Below, piece after piece: positions 47,175 to 55,204 of a stretch of 64,000 bases of DNA; positions within the stretch are counted from its first letter, which is position 1, and each line of letters begins with the position of its first letter. Origin of the DNA: Sandaracinus amylolyticus (GTDB taxonomy: Bacteria > Myxococcota_A > Polyangia > Polyangiales > Sandaracinaceae); NCBI RefSeq assembly GCF_000737325.1, contig NZ_CP011125.1, positions 8,990,001 to 9,054,000 of the forward strand. The letters are read 5' to 3'. Under the pieces are notes generated by a model. That model saw nothing but the letters and a program-made list of their open reading frames with translations, ran no database searches and was not told the origin of the DNA. Both the position numbers and the translations under genes were made by a program.

Positions 47175-47519
47175 CGCCACCGCCCGGCACCCGACGCCGA
47201 TCACGATCACCGCCCGACGCCACCGCCCGGCGCCCGACGCCGATCACGATCACCGGCCGACGCCACCGCCCGGCGCCCGCCGCCGATCGCGATCACCGGC
47301 CGACGCCACCGCCCGGCGCCCGACGCCGATCACGATCACCGCCCGACGCCACGGCCCGGCTCCCGCCGCCGATCACGATCACCGGCCGACGCCACCGCCC
47401 GGCACCCGCCGCCGATCACGATCACCGCCCGACGCCACCCGCCGGCGCCCGCCGCCGATCACGATCGCCGCCCGCTGCCCCCGCGTGGCACCCGACGCCG
47501 ATGACGATCACCCGCCCGA
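47175..47519. repeat. 43-bp tandem array, 8 units (CGCCACCGCCCGGC type)
   Basis: Units start at 47175, 47218, 47261, 47304, 47347, 47390, 47433 and about 47476, with a strict period of 43 apart from a small end deviation. Each contains GCCGATCACGATCACCG. The array ends about 10 bp from the stop of the next gene. It is different in sequence from the two other 43-bp arrays. Confidence 0.92.
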
Positions 47520-47530
47520 CGCGACCGCGC

Positions 47531-48229
47531 TCAGCTCGCCTCGCAGAGCGGCGCGCGCGGCGCGCACTCGTTCTCGACGCACGAGAAGCTCGCGCACTCG
47601 AGCGACGACTGGCACTCCGCGCCGTCCTCCCGCGAGCGCGTGCACACCGGCGGCTCGGCGCGGACGTCGCAGAAGAGGCCCGTCGCACAGACCGTCGAGG
47701 CCCCGCATGCGTCGCCCTCGCCCGCGATCGCGCGGCAGGTGCCGAGCGCGTCCGCGTTGATCGCGGTGCACGAGCGGCTCTCGCAGTCGAAGAGCGTCGA
47801 GCAGGCGCCGCCATCGGCGACCCGCGCCTGGAAGACTCCGTCGCACTGCGAGACCAGCACCGAGCCGGTCACCATCGCGCGGAAGTCCTCGCACGACTGC
47901 TCCTCGAAGCCCTCGAGGCACGAGGCCGCGAGCGCCCCGTCGTAGTCGACGCGCCCGGCGTCGATGCTGGTGGCGAGCGTCTCGAACACGGTCCCCAGCG
48001 ATGCATCGAAGTACGCGATGCACTCCTCGGTGGTGCTCGGCGTGGGGGACGCGACCCCGAAGAAGCCCGCGCGAGAGTCCGCGTCGCAGCAGTCGAAGAG
48101 CCGCGTGCAGAGCCAGCGCGATCCCTCGGCGCCGTACTCCTGGACCGAGATCGGAGCCGGGTCGTTGTCGCAACCAAGCGCGGCGATGAGGACGAAGGGA
48201 GCGAGCCAGCGTGTGTCGTGGATGTTCAT
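47531..48229 (-). CDS. Cysteine-rich lipoprotein
   Basis: A 232-residue lipoprotein (lipobox AALGC, Cys near 20). The mature region has about 18 Cys, many in pairs of the form GACSTLFDCESRSC and ECASFSCVENEC, typical of secreted, disulphide-stabilised myxobacterial proteins. ATG 48229 begins the signal peptide. No family was recognised, but the Cys spacing resembles the repeat modules of secreted Dickkopf-like/EGF-type proteins. Its stop abuts the 43-bp array. Confidence 0.8.
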   Translation of the reverse strand: MNIHDTRWLAPFVLIAALGCDNDPAPISVQEYGAEGSRWLCTRLFDCCDADSRAGFFGVASPTPSTTEECIAYFDASLGTVFETLATSIDAGRVDYDGALAASCLEGFEEQSCEDFRAMVTGSVLVSQCDGVFQARVADGGACSTLFDCESRSCTAINADALGTCRAIAGEGDACGASTVCATGLFCDVRAEPPVCTRSREDGAECQSSLECASFSCVENECAPRAPLCEAS

Positions 48230-48404
48230 GACCGCCGATTGTGCACGCACCGCTCCACGAGCTCCGCGCCGAGCGCCCCCGCACCGATCGCCACGACCCC
48301 GATCCCCGCGCGACAGCGCGCGCACGCGCGCGGCGCGAGCCCTCCCCACCTCTACCTCGCGAGGCGGCAGAACCGCGGCGCCGGGCGCCTCACGCCGAGA
48401 CCCA

Positions 48405-49475
48405 TCAGCCGCGGGACTGCGCCTCGAGCAGCGCGGCCTGATGGCTCGCGCGCAGCGCGCTCAGCAGCTCGTCGACGTCGCCGTTCATCACCGCGTCGAG
48501 CTTGTGCAGCGTCAGGCCGATGCGGTGATCGGTCACGCGGTTCTGCGGGTAGTTGTAGGTGCGGATCTTCTCGCTGCGCTCGCCGCTGCCGACCATGCCG
48601 CGACGCTCCGCCGCGATCTGCGCGTCGTGCGCCGCTTGCTCGCGCTCGAGCAAGCGCGCGCGCAGCACCTTCATCGCGCGCGCCTTGTTCTTGATCTGCG
48701 AGCGCTCGTCCTGGCACTTCACGATGATGCCGCTCGGACGGTGGAGGATCTGCACCGCGCTGTTCGTGGTGTTGACGCCCTGACCGCCGGGCCCGCCGCT
48801 CGCCGCGATCGAGATCTCGAGGTCCTTCTCGTCGATGTCGACGTCGACCTCGTCGGCCTCGGGCAGCACCGCGACGGTCGCGGTCGAGGTGTGGATGCGC
48901 CCCTGCGACTCGGTCGCGGGCACGCGCTGCACGCGATGCACGCCGCCCTCGAAGCGCATGCGCGAGTACACACGATCGCCGCTGAACGACGCGACGATCT
49001 CCTTGTAGCCGCCCGCGCTCGCGTGGCTCGTGTCGAGGATCTCGACCTTCCAGCCCACACGATCCGCGTAGCGCGTGTACATGCGGAAGAGATCCGACGC
49101 GAAGAGCGCCGCCTCCTCGCCGCCGGTGCCGCTGCGGATCTCGACGATCGTGTTGCGCGCGTCGTTGGGATCGCTCGGCAGGAGCAGGACCTCGAGCTCC
49201 TTGGCGAGCGTGTCGAGCTCGGCCTCGAGCGTCGGGATCTCTTCCTCCGCCATCTCGCGCAGATCGGGATCCGCGAGCGCGGCGCGATCGTCCTCGAGCT
49301 GCTTCGAGGTCTTCTTCCAGCGCGCGAACGTCTCGACCAGCGGGCCGAGCTCACCGTGCTCGCGGCGCAGCTGCGCGTAGCGTTTGCCGTCGCTGATCAC
49401 GTCGGCGCGGCAGAGGAGCTCTTCGAGCTCCTCGTGACGCATCGCGAGGGATTCGAGCTTGTCGACCGGGAGCAT
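48405..49475 (-). CDS. prfA: Peptide chain release factor 1
   Basis: A 356-residue class I release factor that reads UAA/UAG and triggers peptide release. The GGQ motif is in SGGPGGQGVNTTNSAVQ (near residue 227), and the codon-recognition region has RVQRVPATESQGRIHTS, the RF1 form (not the SPF of RF2). Length and order match the family. ATG 49475 is chosen at the conserved start. It is 50 bp downstream of DUF1385, and the cluster rpmE-DUF1385-prfA is common. No prmC (methyltransferase) gene follows here. Confidence 0.97.
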   Translation of the reverse strand: MLPVDKLESLAMRHEELEELLCRADVISDGKRYAQLRREHGELGPLVETFARWKKTSKQLEDDRAALADPDLREMAEEEIPTLEAELDTLAKELEVLLLPSDPNDARNTIVEIRSGTGGEEAALFASDLFRMYTRYADRVGWKVEILDTSHASAGGYKEIVASFSGDRVYSRMRFEGGVHRVQRVPATESQGRIHTSTATVAVLPEADEVDVDIDEKDLEISIAASGGPGGQGVNTTNSAVQILHRPSGIIVKCQDERSQIKNKARAMKVLRARLLEREQAAHDAQIAAERRGMVGSGERSEKIRTYNYPQNRVTDHRIGLTLHKLDAVMNGDVDELLSALRASHQAALLEAQSRG

Positions 49476-49524
49476 GCTCAAGTGGCGCGCCTCGAGGCGC
49501 GGAAGGCGCTGCGCAGGAGCGCGC

Positions 49525-50616
49525 TCAACGCGATCCTGCGTAGTGCGCGAGCGCGCCGTCGAGCGACGGGAAGACGCGCACCTGATCGCTCGCGGGCGCA
49601 CGATCGCCTTCGCGCTGGCGCCAGAACGCGCTCTGCATCGACGCGATCGCGACCTCGATCTGCGCGTCGTCGGGCTCGCGCGTCGTGATCTTCTGGAAGA
49701 GGAACCCCGGCCACAGCAGCACCCGCAGCGGGCCCGTCGTGCAGTAGCGCGCCGAGAAGCGCTGGAGCTCGTACGAGATCGCGGCGATCGCCGGAAGCAG
49801 CGAGATGCGCAGCGCGAGCGTCGCGATCTGTCCGCCGATCCCGCTCGCGCCCGGGAGCACGAGCGGCGTGACGATCGAGCCGAGGATCACCGACACGATC
49901 ACCACGGTGATCAGGAACGTCGTGCCGCAGCGCGGGTGCAGCGTCGACTGCGCGCGCACGTTGTCGACGGTGGGCGCGAGCCCCGCTTCGTACGCGAAGA
50001 TCGTCTTGTGCTCGGCGCCGTGGTACTGGAAGACCCGACGAATCTCGGGGATCCGCGAGATCGCGACGAGGTACGTCGTGAGCACGACGAGCTTGAACAC
50101 GCCGGTCAGCGCGTGGAAGCGCCAGTCGCCGAGATCGAGGTCCGCGCCGATCAGCCAGCCCGCGCCGGTCGCGAGGAGCTGCGGGAGCGCGATGAAGAGC
50201 CCGAGCGCGAGCAGCGTGGACACGAACATCGCCGCGCGCGAGCCGCCGCTCGATGCGCCGCCGCCCGACGAGGTGGGCTCGGGGTCCTGGGTCGCGAGCA
50301 TCGCGGGGAAGAGCAGCACCGGGAGCATCGACGCGATGCCGGTGCGCTTCGGCGCCTCTTCTTCGCCCTGCTGGTCCGCGCTGAACTGGAGCGCCGAATA
50401 CCCGAGCGAGAGCGACTCGTACAGCGTCCCGATCCCGCGCAGCCCCGGGATCTTCCAGATCGGGCTGCGCAGCGCCGCGGGGAGCGGACCGTCCTTGACG
50501 ACGATCTGCCCGTCGGGCCTGCGCACCGCGACGGCGACGCCGCCCGGCGCGCGCATCATGACGCCTTCGATGACGGCCTGACCGCCGATGTAAGGCCGTG
50601 CTTCCTGCGTGCTCAC
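49525..50616 (-). CDS. DUF1385 membrane protein
   Basis: A 363-residue integral membrane protein of the DUF1385 family, common in bacteria next to rpmE and prfA; the function is not established. Conserved parts are YIGGQAVIEGVMMRAPGG near the start, a central FQYHGAEHKTIFAYEAG (His/Glu-rich, metal-site-like) and LHPRCGTTFL. About five hydrophobic helices are seen. GTG 50616 is used because the conserved region begins there; two earlier in-frame codons would add three residues. It is separated from rpmE by 102 bp. Confidence 0.93.
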   Translation of the reverse strand: MSTQEARPYIGGQAVIEGVMMRAPGGVAVAVRRPDGQIVVKDGPLPAALRSPIWKIPGLRGIGTLYESLSLGYSALQFSADQQGEEEAPKRTGIASMLPVLLFPAMLATQDPEPTSSGGGASSGGSRAAMFVSTLLALGLFIALPQLLATGAGWLIGADLDLGDWRFHALTGVFKLVVLTTYLVAISRIPEIRRVFQYHGAEHKTIFAYEAGLAPTVDNVRAQSTLHPRCGTTFLITVVIVSVILGSIVTPLVLPGASGIGGQIATLALRISLLPAIAAISYELQRFSARYCTTGPLRVLLWPGFLFQKITTREPDDAQIEVAIASMQSAFWRQREGDRAPASDQVRVFPSLDGALAHYAGSR

Positions 50617-50718
50617 GGCGTGCACTCTAGTGCCCTCGAGCAGCGATCGCGAGCCGCGCGCATCGGTAGGTCGGTGCCGGGTGGCACAGCGCGCGGCTCG
50701 TCTGCGATCGCGCGAGGA

Positions 50719-51000
50719 TCACTCCTCGCCGGCGCTCTCGGCGGCGGCGGCCTTCGCGGCCTTCTTCGCCTGCTTGACCTTCTTGCCGGTCGCGGCGGCC
50801 GGCTGGTTCTCGTACTTCTTGCGGAAGCGCTCGACGCGTCCCGCGGTGTCCATGATGCGCTGCTTGCCCGTGAAGAACGGGTGGCAGTTGCTGCAGACGT
50901 CGACGCCGAACGAGCCGCGCGACGAGCGGGTCTCGTACGTGGCGCCGCACGCGCAGGTGATGGTCGCGGTGTCGTACTTCGGGTGGATGCCGGCCTTCAT
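50719..51000 (-). CDS. rpmE: 50S ribosomal protein L31
   Basis: A 93-residue L31 of the zinc-binding (C+) type with Cys16, Cys18, Cys36 and Cys39 (TCACG and CSNC). It has a longer than usual C-terminal tail rich in Lys and Ala ([15 protein letters not shown]), about 20 residues beyond the classical end. ATG 51000 follows GGAAGAGG. A leader hairpin (51014-51036) and a weak promoter-like pair lie upstream. Confidence 0.95.
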   Translation of the reverse strand: MKAGIHPKYDTATITCACGATYETRSSRGSFGVDVCSNCHPFFTGKQRIMDTAGRVERFRKKYENQPAAATGKKVKQAKKAAKAAAAESAGEE

Positions 51001-51013
51001 GGGTACCTCTTCC

Positions 51014-51036
51014 GCCCCTTCGGAGATAAAAGGGGC
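51014..51036 (-). promoter_or_regulatory. Hairpin in the rpmE leader
   Basis: GCCCCTT (51014-51020) and AAGGGGC (51030-51036) form a 7-bp stem with a 9-nt loop in the mRNA leader, 13 nt before the rpmE start. It could be a translational control element, as is common for ribosomal proteins; not shown. Confidence 0.4.
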
Positions 51037-51041
51037 CGGGA

Positions 51042-51070
51042 GATGTAGTGGATCGCGCTCGGGACCGCAA
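51042..51070 (-). promoter_or_regulatory. Weak sigma70-like promoter candidate for rpmE
   Basis: On the minus strand, TTGCGG (51065-51070) and TACATC (51042-51047) are separated by 17 bp. The -10 is a poor match to consensus. Transcription would start about 35 nt before the ATG. Confidence 0.3.
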
Positions 51071-51145
51071 GGACGGGGCCCGGCGCGCTCGCCCGCGGTT
51101 TTTTTGGAGATCCGGTCCACCCCGGATAGTGAGGAGTCTGGCTCG

Positions 51146-51424
51146 ATGGCTCAGAAGCGGATCCACCTGGTGATCCGAGGACGCGTGCAGGGCGTGTACT
51201 TCCGCGCGTCGTCGGTCCGCGAGGCCAAGCGTCTCGGGCTCACCGGCTGGGTCAAGAACCGGCCCGACGGCGCGGTCGAGATCGTCGCCGAGGGCGAAGA
51301 AGATCAGGTCAAGGACTTCCTCGCATGGGCGCAACGAGGCCCCTCGACGGCGCGCGTGGACAAGGTGGACACGCGCTGGAAGAGCTACACCGGCGAGTTC
51401 GCTGCGTTCGTGATCGAGCAGTAG
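51146..51424 (+). CDS. acyP: Acylphosphatase
   Basis: A 92-residue acylphosphatase that hydrolyses acyl phosphates. The active site is Arg20 in [12 protein letters not shown] and Asn38 in GWVKNRPDG; both are intact. Length matches the family. ATG 51146 begins the conserved strand. Its 3' end overlaps the start of the HEAT/TPR gene that follows, in a different frame, so the two may be translated from one transcript. Confidence 0.95.
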   Translation: MAQKRIHLVIRGRVQGVYFRASSVREAKRLGLTGWVKNRPDGAVEIVAEGEEDQVKDFLAWAQRGPSTARVDKVDTRWKSYTGEFAAFVIEQ

Positions 51425-52863
51425 CGATCGCGCTGGTGGTCCTCGTCGCGTGCGCGCCGTGCGTGGCGCGCGCGCAGACCACCGAGGACGAGATCGCGAC
51501 GCTGGTGCGCGCGCTCGGGAGCGACGACGCGGGCGAGCGACGCCGCGCGTACGAGACGCTCGGTGCGCTGCCCGCCGAGGCGCTGCCCGCGATCCGCGCG
51601 CGCCTCGTGACGCTGCGGCGCGCGCGACCGCTCCCCGAGGACGCGGTCGCGCTGCTGACCGCGTTCCGGCGCGCGACCGGGTCGCGACGCGCCGACGATC
51701 TCGTCGACGTCGCGGACGGGATCCCGGTGGTGCTCGGAGAACGTCGCGATCGCGACGCGCTGCGGATGGCCGAGCCGCTCCTGCTGCTGCGCTCGCTCGA
51801 GCGCATCGCGACGACGGATGCGCTCGTGCTGATCCCCGAGGTGCTGCGGCTCGATCGCGACGCGTGGACGATGGACGGGCGGCGTTCGGTGCTGCGGCTC
51901 GGTGATCGCGCGGCCGCCGCGATCATCCGCGCGCGCGCTCACGAAGACGTCGCGGGGCGCGAGTGGGCGCGGTGGTCGGGGCGCGAGCTCTCGCTCGACG
52001 ACGCAGGACGTCTCGTGCAGCGGCTCGCGCCGACGGATCTCGCGGACGTGCTGCGCGCGTGGGGCACGACGCGCTCGATCGACGCGATGAGCGTCGTCGC
52101 GTCGTTCGTCGACGATCCGCGACGGCTGGTGCGCGACGCGGCGCGCGATGCGCTGCGCGAGTACGGACAGAACGGCGTGTGGCAGGCGCGCGAGCAGTTC
52201 CGCCTTCGTCTCGGCGAGGACGCGAACCAGGCGTGGAGCTGGTCGCGCACGCTCGACGTGCTCTACGAGCGGCTCGACGCGGCGCGGCTCGCACGCGTCG
52301 CGGATCTCGCGGTCGCGGCGGACGGTGCCCTCGATCGCGGCGAAGCACGCGCGGCGACCGAGGCGCTCGAGGCGCTGCTCGCGCGCGCCCCCGACGCGGG
52401 ATCACACGAGGTCGCGGTGCTCTTCGCGCGCGCCGGCGAGGCGTGGATGGCGCTCGACGAGCGCGCGAGAGCGCGCAGCGCGTACGAGCGTGCGGTGCGC
52501 ATCGCGCCGAGCGACGAGCATCGCGCGCGATGGGAGGCGCGGCTCTCGTTCGTCGAGGCCGAGGACGCGCTCGCGCGAGGCGTGCTCGACGTCGAAGCGT
52601 ATCGACGCGCCGCGAGCGGGGACCCGACGTGCACGCGATGCGCGGAGGTGCTCGCGCGCCTCGACGCGCAGGCGCAGCCGGCCGCGGTGAGCGCGGACGA
52701 CGCCGAGCGTCGCCGCGGCGCGCTCGGCGTCGCGGCGGCGCTGTTCGCGGTGCTCGGCGCGTGGCTGCTGAGCGCGCGCAGCACGCCCGTGGTCACGACC
52801 GGAGAGGACGAGCCCGAGGAGGACGACGCGCCTCCCGCGCACGACGTCACGCTGCCCGGCTGA
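51325..52863 (+). CDS. Exported HEAT/TPR repeat protein with C-terminal membrane anchor (start uncertain)
   Basis: The product has a signal-like hydrophobic stretch ending AQTTEDE (51430-51475), then HEAT-like repeats (about 140-300), TPR-like helices (about 330-430), and a C-terminal TM segment with an acidic tail. The start is unclear. ATG 51325 gives 512 residues but overlaps acyP by 100 bases with a long basic leader; GTG 51436 gives a very short signal; a non-standard start between them is possible. Its stop directly touches that of the convergent gene (no spacer). The function is unknown. Confidence 0.75.
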   Translation: MGATRPLDGARGQGGHALEELHRRVRCVRDRAVAIALVVLVACAPCVARAQTTEDEIATLVRALGSDDAGERRRAYETLGALPAEALPAIRARLVTLRRARPLPEDAVALLTAFRRATGSRRADDLVDVADGIPVVLGERRDRDALRMAEPLLLLRSLERIATTDALVLIPEVLRLDRDAWTMDGRRSVLRLGDRAAAAIIRARAHEDVAGREWARWSGRELSLDDAGRLVQRLAPTDLADVLRAWGTTRSIDAMSVVASFVDDPRRLVRDAARDALREYGQNGVWQAREQFRLRLGEDANQAWSWSRTLDVLYERLDAARLARVADLAVAADGALDRGEARAATEALEALLARAPDAGSHEVAVLFARAGEAWMALDERARARSAYERAVRIAPSDEHRARWEARLSFVEAEDALARGVLDVEAYRRAASGDPTCTRCAEVLARLDAQAQPAAVSADDAERRRGALGVAAALFAVLGAWLLSARSTPVVTTGEDEPEEDDAPPAHDVTLPG

Positions 52864-53556
52864 TCACACGTGGATCCAGCGGAACGGCGACATGTCGAAG
52901 TGGAAGTGGTTGCGGTGCCCGGGGTGCGCGGGCCCGTAGATCACGCGGAACACGTCCTCGCGCGCGAGCCGCTCGATGAGCGTGCGCAAGAAGCGCTGGT
53001 GCACCGCGCCGGTCTCGCTCTCCGCCTCCCAGTGCCGCTCGAGCGACACCGTGAACCCACGACGCAGCGCGCGCGGCAATCCCTCGGGCGCTCGGGTGCG
53101 CCGCGGGAGCGCACGGAACTCGAAGCCGCGCACGTCGAGCGCGTTGCCGAGCGCGTGCTCGCTCAAGCGACCGCGGTTGCCGCGCACCGAGCGACAGTTG
53201 TACGCGCCGGCGTGGATCAGCCGATGTGGCGCGCGCCCGTAGATCTCGGTCGCGACCTCGATCGCGACGCGCTCGAGCTCGGGCAGTCGTTCGAGGAACG
53301 CGGGATGGACGCGCACCGTGCCCGAGTAGCGCAGCGCGGTGCCGCGATACGGCACCATGATCTCGGGCTGGCAGATCGACGTGTCCTGCCCGCGCCGCGC
53401 GATGTCGTCGAGCGCGTAGGAGGGACCTCGCCGTCCGAACAGCCAGCCGAGATCGAGCTGTGCTTTCGCGGAGGACGCGGCGATCATCGCGATCGCGACG
53501 AGGATGGAGAGCACGAGCGACGCGCGTGCGATCCGACCGTTCGACAGCTTCACCAC
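52864..53556 (-). CDS. Extensin-like C-terminal (LAS metallopeptidase fold) protein
   Basis: A 230-residue exported protein with a Sec signal (LVLSILVAIAMIAASSAKAQ, cleavage near 33). The mature domain belongs to the extensin-like C-terminal group, related to D-Ala-D-Ala/LAS zinc peptidases: SEHALGNALDVRGF supplies a His and Asp, and HRNHFHFD supplies the third ligand near the C-terminus. Two Cys (CQPE, YNCRS) may form a disulphide. Cell-wall or surface peptide cleavage is inferred. ATG 53556 is used. Its stop is adjacent to that of the convergent HEAT/TPR gene. Confidence 0.83.
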   Translation of the reverse strand: MVKLSNGRIARASLVLSILVAIAMIAASSAKAQLDLGWLFGRRGPSYALDDIARRGQDTSICQPEIMVPYRGTALRYSGTVRVHPAFLERLPELERVAIEVATEIYGRAPHRLIHAGAYNCRSVRGNRGRLSEHALGNALDVRGFEFRALPRRTRAPEGLPRALRRGFTVSLERHWEAESETGAVHQRFLRTLIERLAREDVFRVIYGPAHPGHRNHFHFDMSPFRWIHV

Positions 53557-53628
53557 GGTGGGCTCTGGAGCATGGGGCGGGTGCTCGCGAACGCCAAGAC
53601 GCGGCCGCCCCTCGCGGGATTCAGCGCG

Positions 53629-54435
53629 TCACGACTCGTCGCGACGCGGTGCGCGCGCGGACGTCATCGTGCCGTGCCCGTTCGACGGCTTCTTCGAGCG
53701 GCCGTTGCCGCTGCGCGGTGCGGGGGCGCGCGCGCCGAGATCACCGGTCTCCACGAGCTCCTTCAGTCGCCGTAGGTCGCTGCGCAGCTGCTGCTCCGGC
53801 GCGAGCCCGAGCCACGACGCGACGTGCGACGCGAGCGCGGCGGCAGGCATCGAGTACACGAGCTCGACCTGGACCTCGGTGCCGCGCCCGTCGCGCGAGC
53901 GCTCGAAGCGCACCGCGCCCTCGTGCGCGATCGGCGAGCCCGGCACCGTGCGCCACGCGATCGCGCGGCCCGGCACGTCCTCCACCAGTTCGGCGTCCCA
54001 CGCGACGCGCGGTCGATGCGCAGGAAAGCCGGGCAGCGGAGTGAGCTCCCACCGCGAGCGCGCGCCCTCCACGCGCACCGACGCGACGTGCCGGAGGAAG
54101 CGCGGCAGCAGCGAGAGATCGCGCCAGAGCCCGTAGAGCTCCTCGGGACGCGCGTCGATCGTGATCGCGCCGCGCACCTCGACGCGCTCGCGCGCGAGCG
54201 CCCGGTGCGCGGTCGCCGTCAGCTCGCGCGACACCGGACATCGCCCGGTCAGGCCGCGGTACACGCCGTATGCGCCGAGCGCTGCGAGCACGACACCGCT
54301 CGCGCGACCGCGCGCGAGACCGAGCGCCGCGAGCGCGACGCCGGCGACCGTCGACACGACGCGCTCGCCCTCGTCGAGCTCTGCTGCCTCGGTGAGCGTG
54401 TCGCGCGGTGACACGCGGATCGCGTCGCTCGCCAT
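53629..54435 (-). CDS. DUF2892-SRPBCC membrane-linked protein
   Basis: A 268-residue protein. The N-terminal part (about 20-70) resembles the DUF2892 domain (ERVVSTVAGVALAALGLARGR, YRGLTGRCPVSREL), with two hydrophobic stretches. Residues 90-230 form an SRPBCC (START-like) lipid or ligand-binding domain (GAITIDARPEELYGLWRDLSLLPRFLRHV, AWRTVPGSPIAHEGAVRFE). The C-terminus is basic and flexible (RSGNGRSKKPSNGHG). ATG 54435 is used. Such fusions occur in bacteria tolerant of membrane stress; the ligand is unknown. Confidence 0.85.
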   Translation of the reverse strand: MASDAIRVSPRDTLTEAAELDEGERVVSTVAGVALAALGLARGRASGVVLAALGAYGVYRGLTGRCPVSRELTATAHRALARERVEVRGAITIDARPEELYGLWRDLSLLPRFLRHVASVRVEGARSRWELTPLPGFPAHRPRVAWDAELVEDVPGRAIAWRTVPGSPIAHEGAVRFERSRDGRGTEVQVELVYSMPAAALASHVASWLGLAPEQQLRSDLRRLKELVETGDLGARAPAPRSGNGRSKKPSNGHGTMTSARAPRRDES

Positions 54436-54595
54436 GCGTGCGGTCCTCCGGGCGCGGGCGATCCTCACGCCTCGATCCGCGACGTAGGTGCACGGCACGG
54501 ACGCACAACGCGGGTGGAGACCCGCCCTTGTGGGCCTCGCGAGCGCGGCCATCTGATGGTGACGAGAGGCGACCGCACGAGGACGAGGAGGCGAG

Positions 54596-55054
54596 ATGGA
54601 GACGAACGCAGTGATCGCGCTGTTGCGCGATCTCGTGCACCTCGACGTCGACGCGATCCATGCGTACGACCAGGCGATCAAGAACATCGACGTCGAGCCG
54701 GTTCGTGCGGAGCTCGAGCGCTTCAAGGGCGACCACGAGCGGCACGTCACGGAGCTGACGACGGCGATCCTCGATCTCGGTGGGACGGCGCCGGTGATCC
54801 GGCGCGACCTCAAGGGTCTGTTCATCGAGGGCATGACCGCGCTGCGCGCCGCGATGGGGACCGAGCAGAGCCTGCGGGCGATGCAGACCAACGAGAAGCT
54901 GACGAACAAGGAGTACGACAAGGCCGCGAAGATGGCCTTGCCTGCTCGAGTGGACGAGCTCGTGCGTCGCAACTACGACGACGAGCGACGTCACCTCGAG
55001 TACATCGAGGACGCGATCGCACGACGCGTCTGGGAGCAGGTGCGGCACGCGTGA
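54596..55054 (+). CDS. DUF2383 ferritin-like protein
   Basis: A 152-residue four-helix protein of the DUF2383 (ferritin-like) group. Metal-type residues are in AIHAYDQAI, GDHERHVTEL, the third helix NEKLTNKEYDKA, and DERRHLEYIEDAI. A di-iron or stress role is inferred from related ferritin-like families. GAGGAGG precedes ATG 54596. A strong hairpin terminator follows at 55108-55143, so it is monocistronic. Confidence 0.9.
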   Translation: METNAVIALLRDLVHLDVDAIHAYDQAIKNIDVEPVRAELERFKGDHERHVTELTTAILDLGGTAPVIRRDLKGLFIEGMTALRAAMGTEQSLRAMQTNEKLTNKEYDKAAKMALPARVDELVRRNYDDERRHLEYIEDAIARRVWEQVRHA

Positions 55055-55107
55055 GCGCGCCGAGGGCTTGCCCTCCGAGGTGCAGCGGGATCGATCGGGT
55101 GCGGGAA

Positions 55108-55143
55108 GGGGCGGGAGAGCGTCGGAAGTCGCTCTCCCGCCCC
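55108..55143 (+). terminator. Rho-independent-type terminator after DUF2383 gene
   Basis: GGGGCGGGAGAGCG / CGCTCTCCCGCCCC forms a perfect 14-bp stem with an 8-nt loop, followed by a T-containing stretch (CGTTTCGTCGTTCTT). It starts 54 nt after the stop. Confidence 0.75.
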
Positions 55144-55159
55144 GACTCGTTTCGTCGTT

Positions 55160-55177
55160 CTTGAACGATCGTTCAAG
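55160..55177. promoter_or_regulatory. 18-bp perfect palindrome CTTGAACGATCGTTCAAG
   Basis: A perfect palindrome in the convergent region between the DUF2383 gene and the glycosyltransferase gene, 27 bp from the latter's stop. The form resembles TetR-family operators, but its place downstream of two genes suits a terminator or an unrelated binding site. A degenerate relative is at 12282-12297. Confidence 0.4.
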
Positions 55178-55204
55178 CGAGCGCCCGGACGCGCAGGCGC
55201 GCGA

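Larger units (their letters stand above)
46890..47530. other. Gene-free interval filled with tandem arrays
   Basis: About 640 bp lie between the start of the membrane protein gene and the stop of the Cys-rich lipoprotein gene. It contains the upstream region of the pair and two tandem arrays listed separately. Open frames here are repeat translations only. Confidence 0.8.

Noticed and set aside
47033-47519. Possible CRISPR array
   Set aside because: Units are continuous tandem copies with no distinct spacers, and no cas genes are present.
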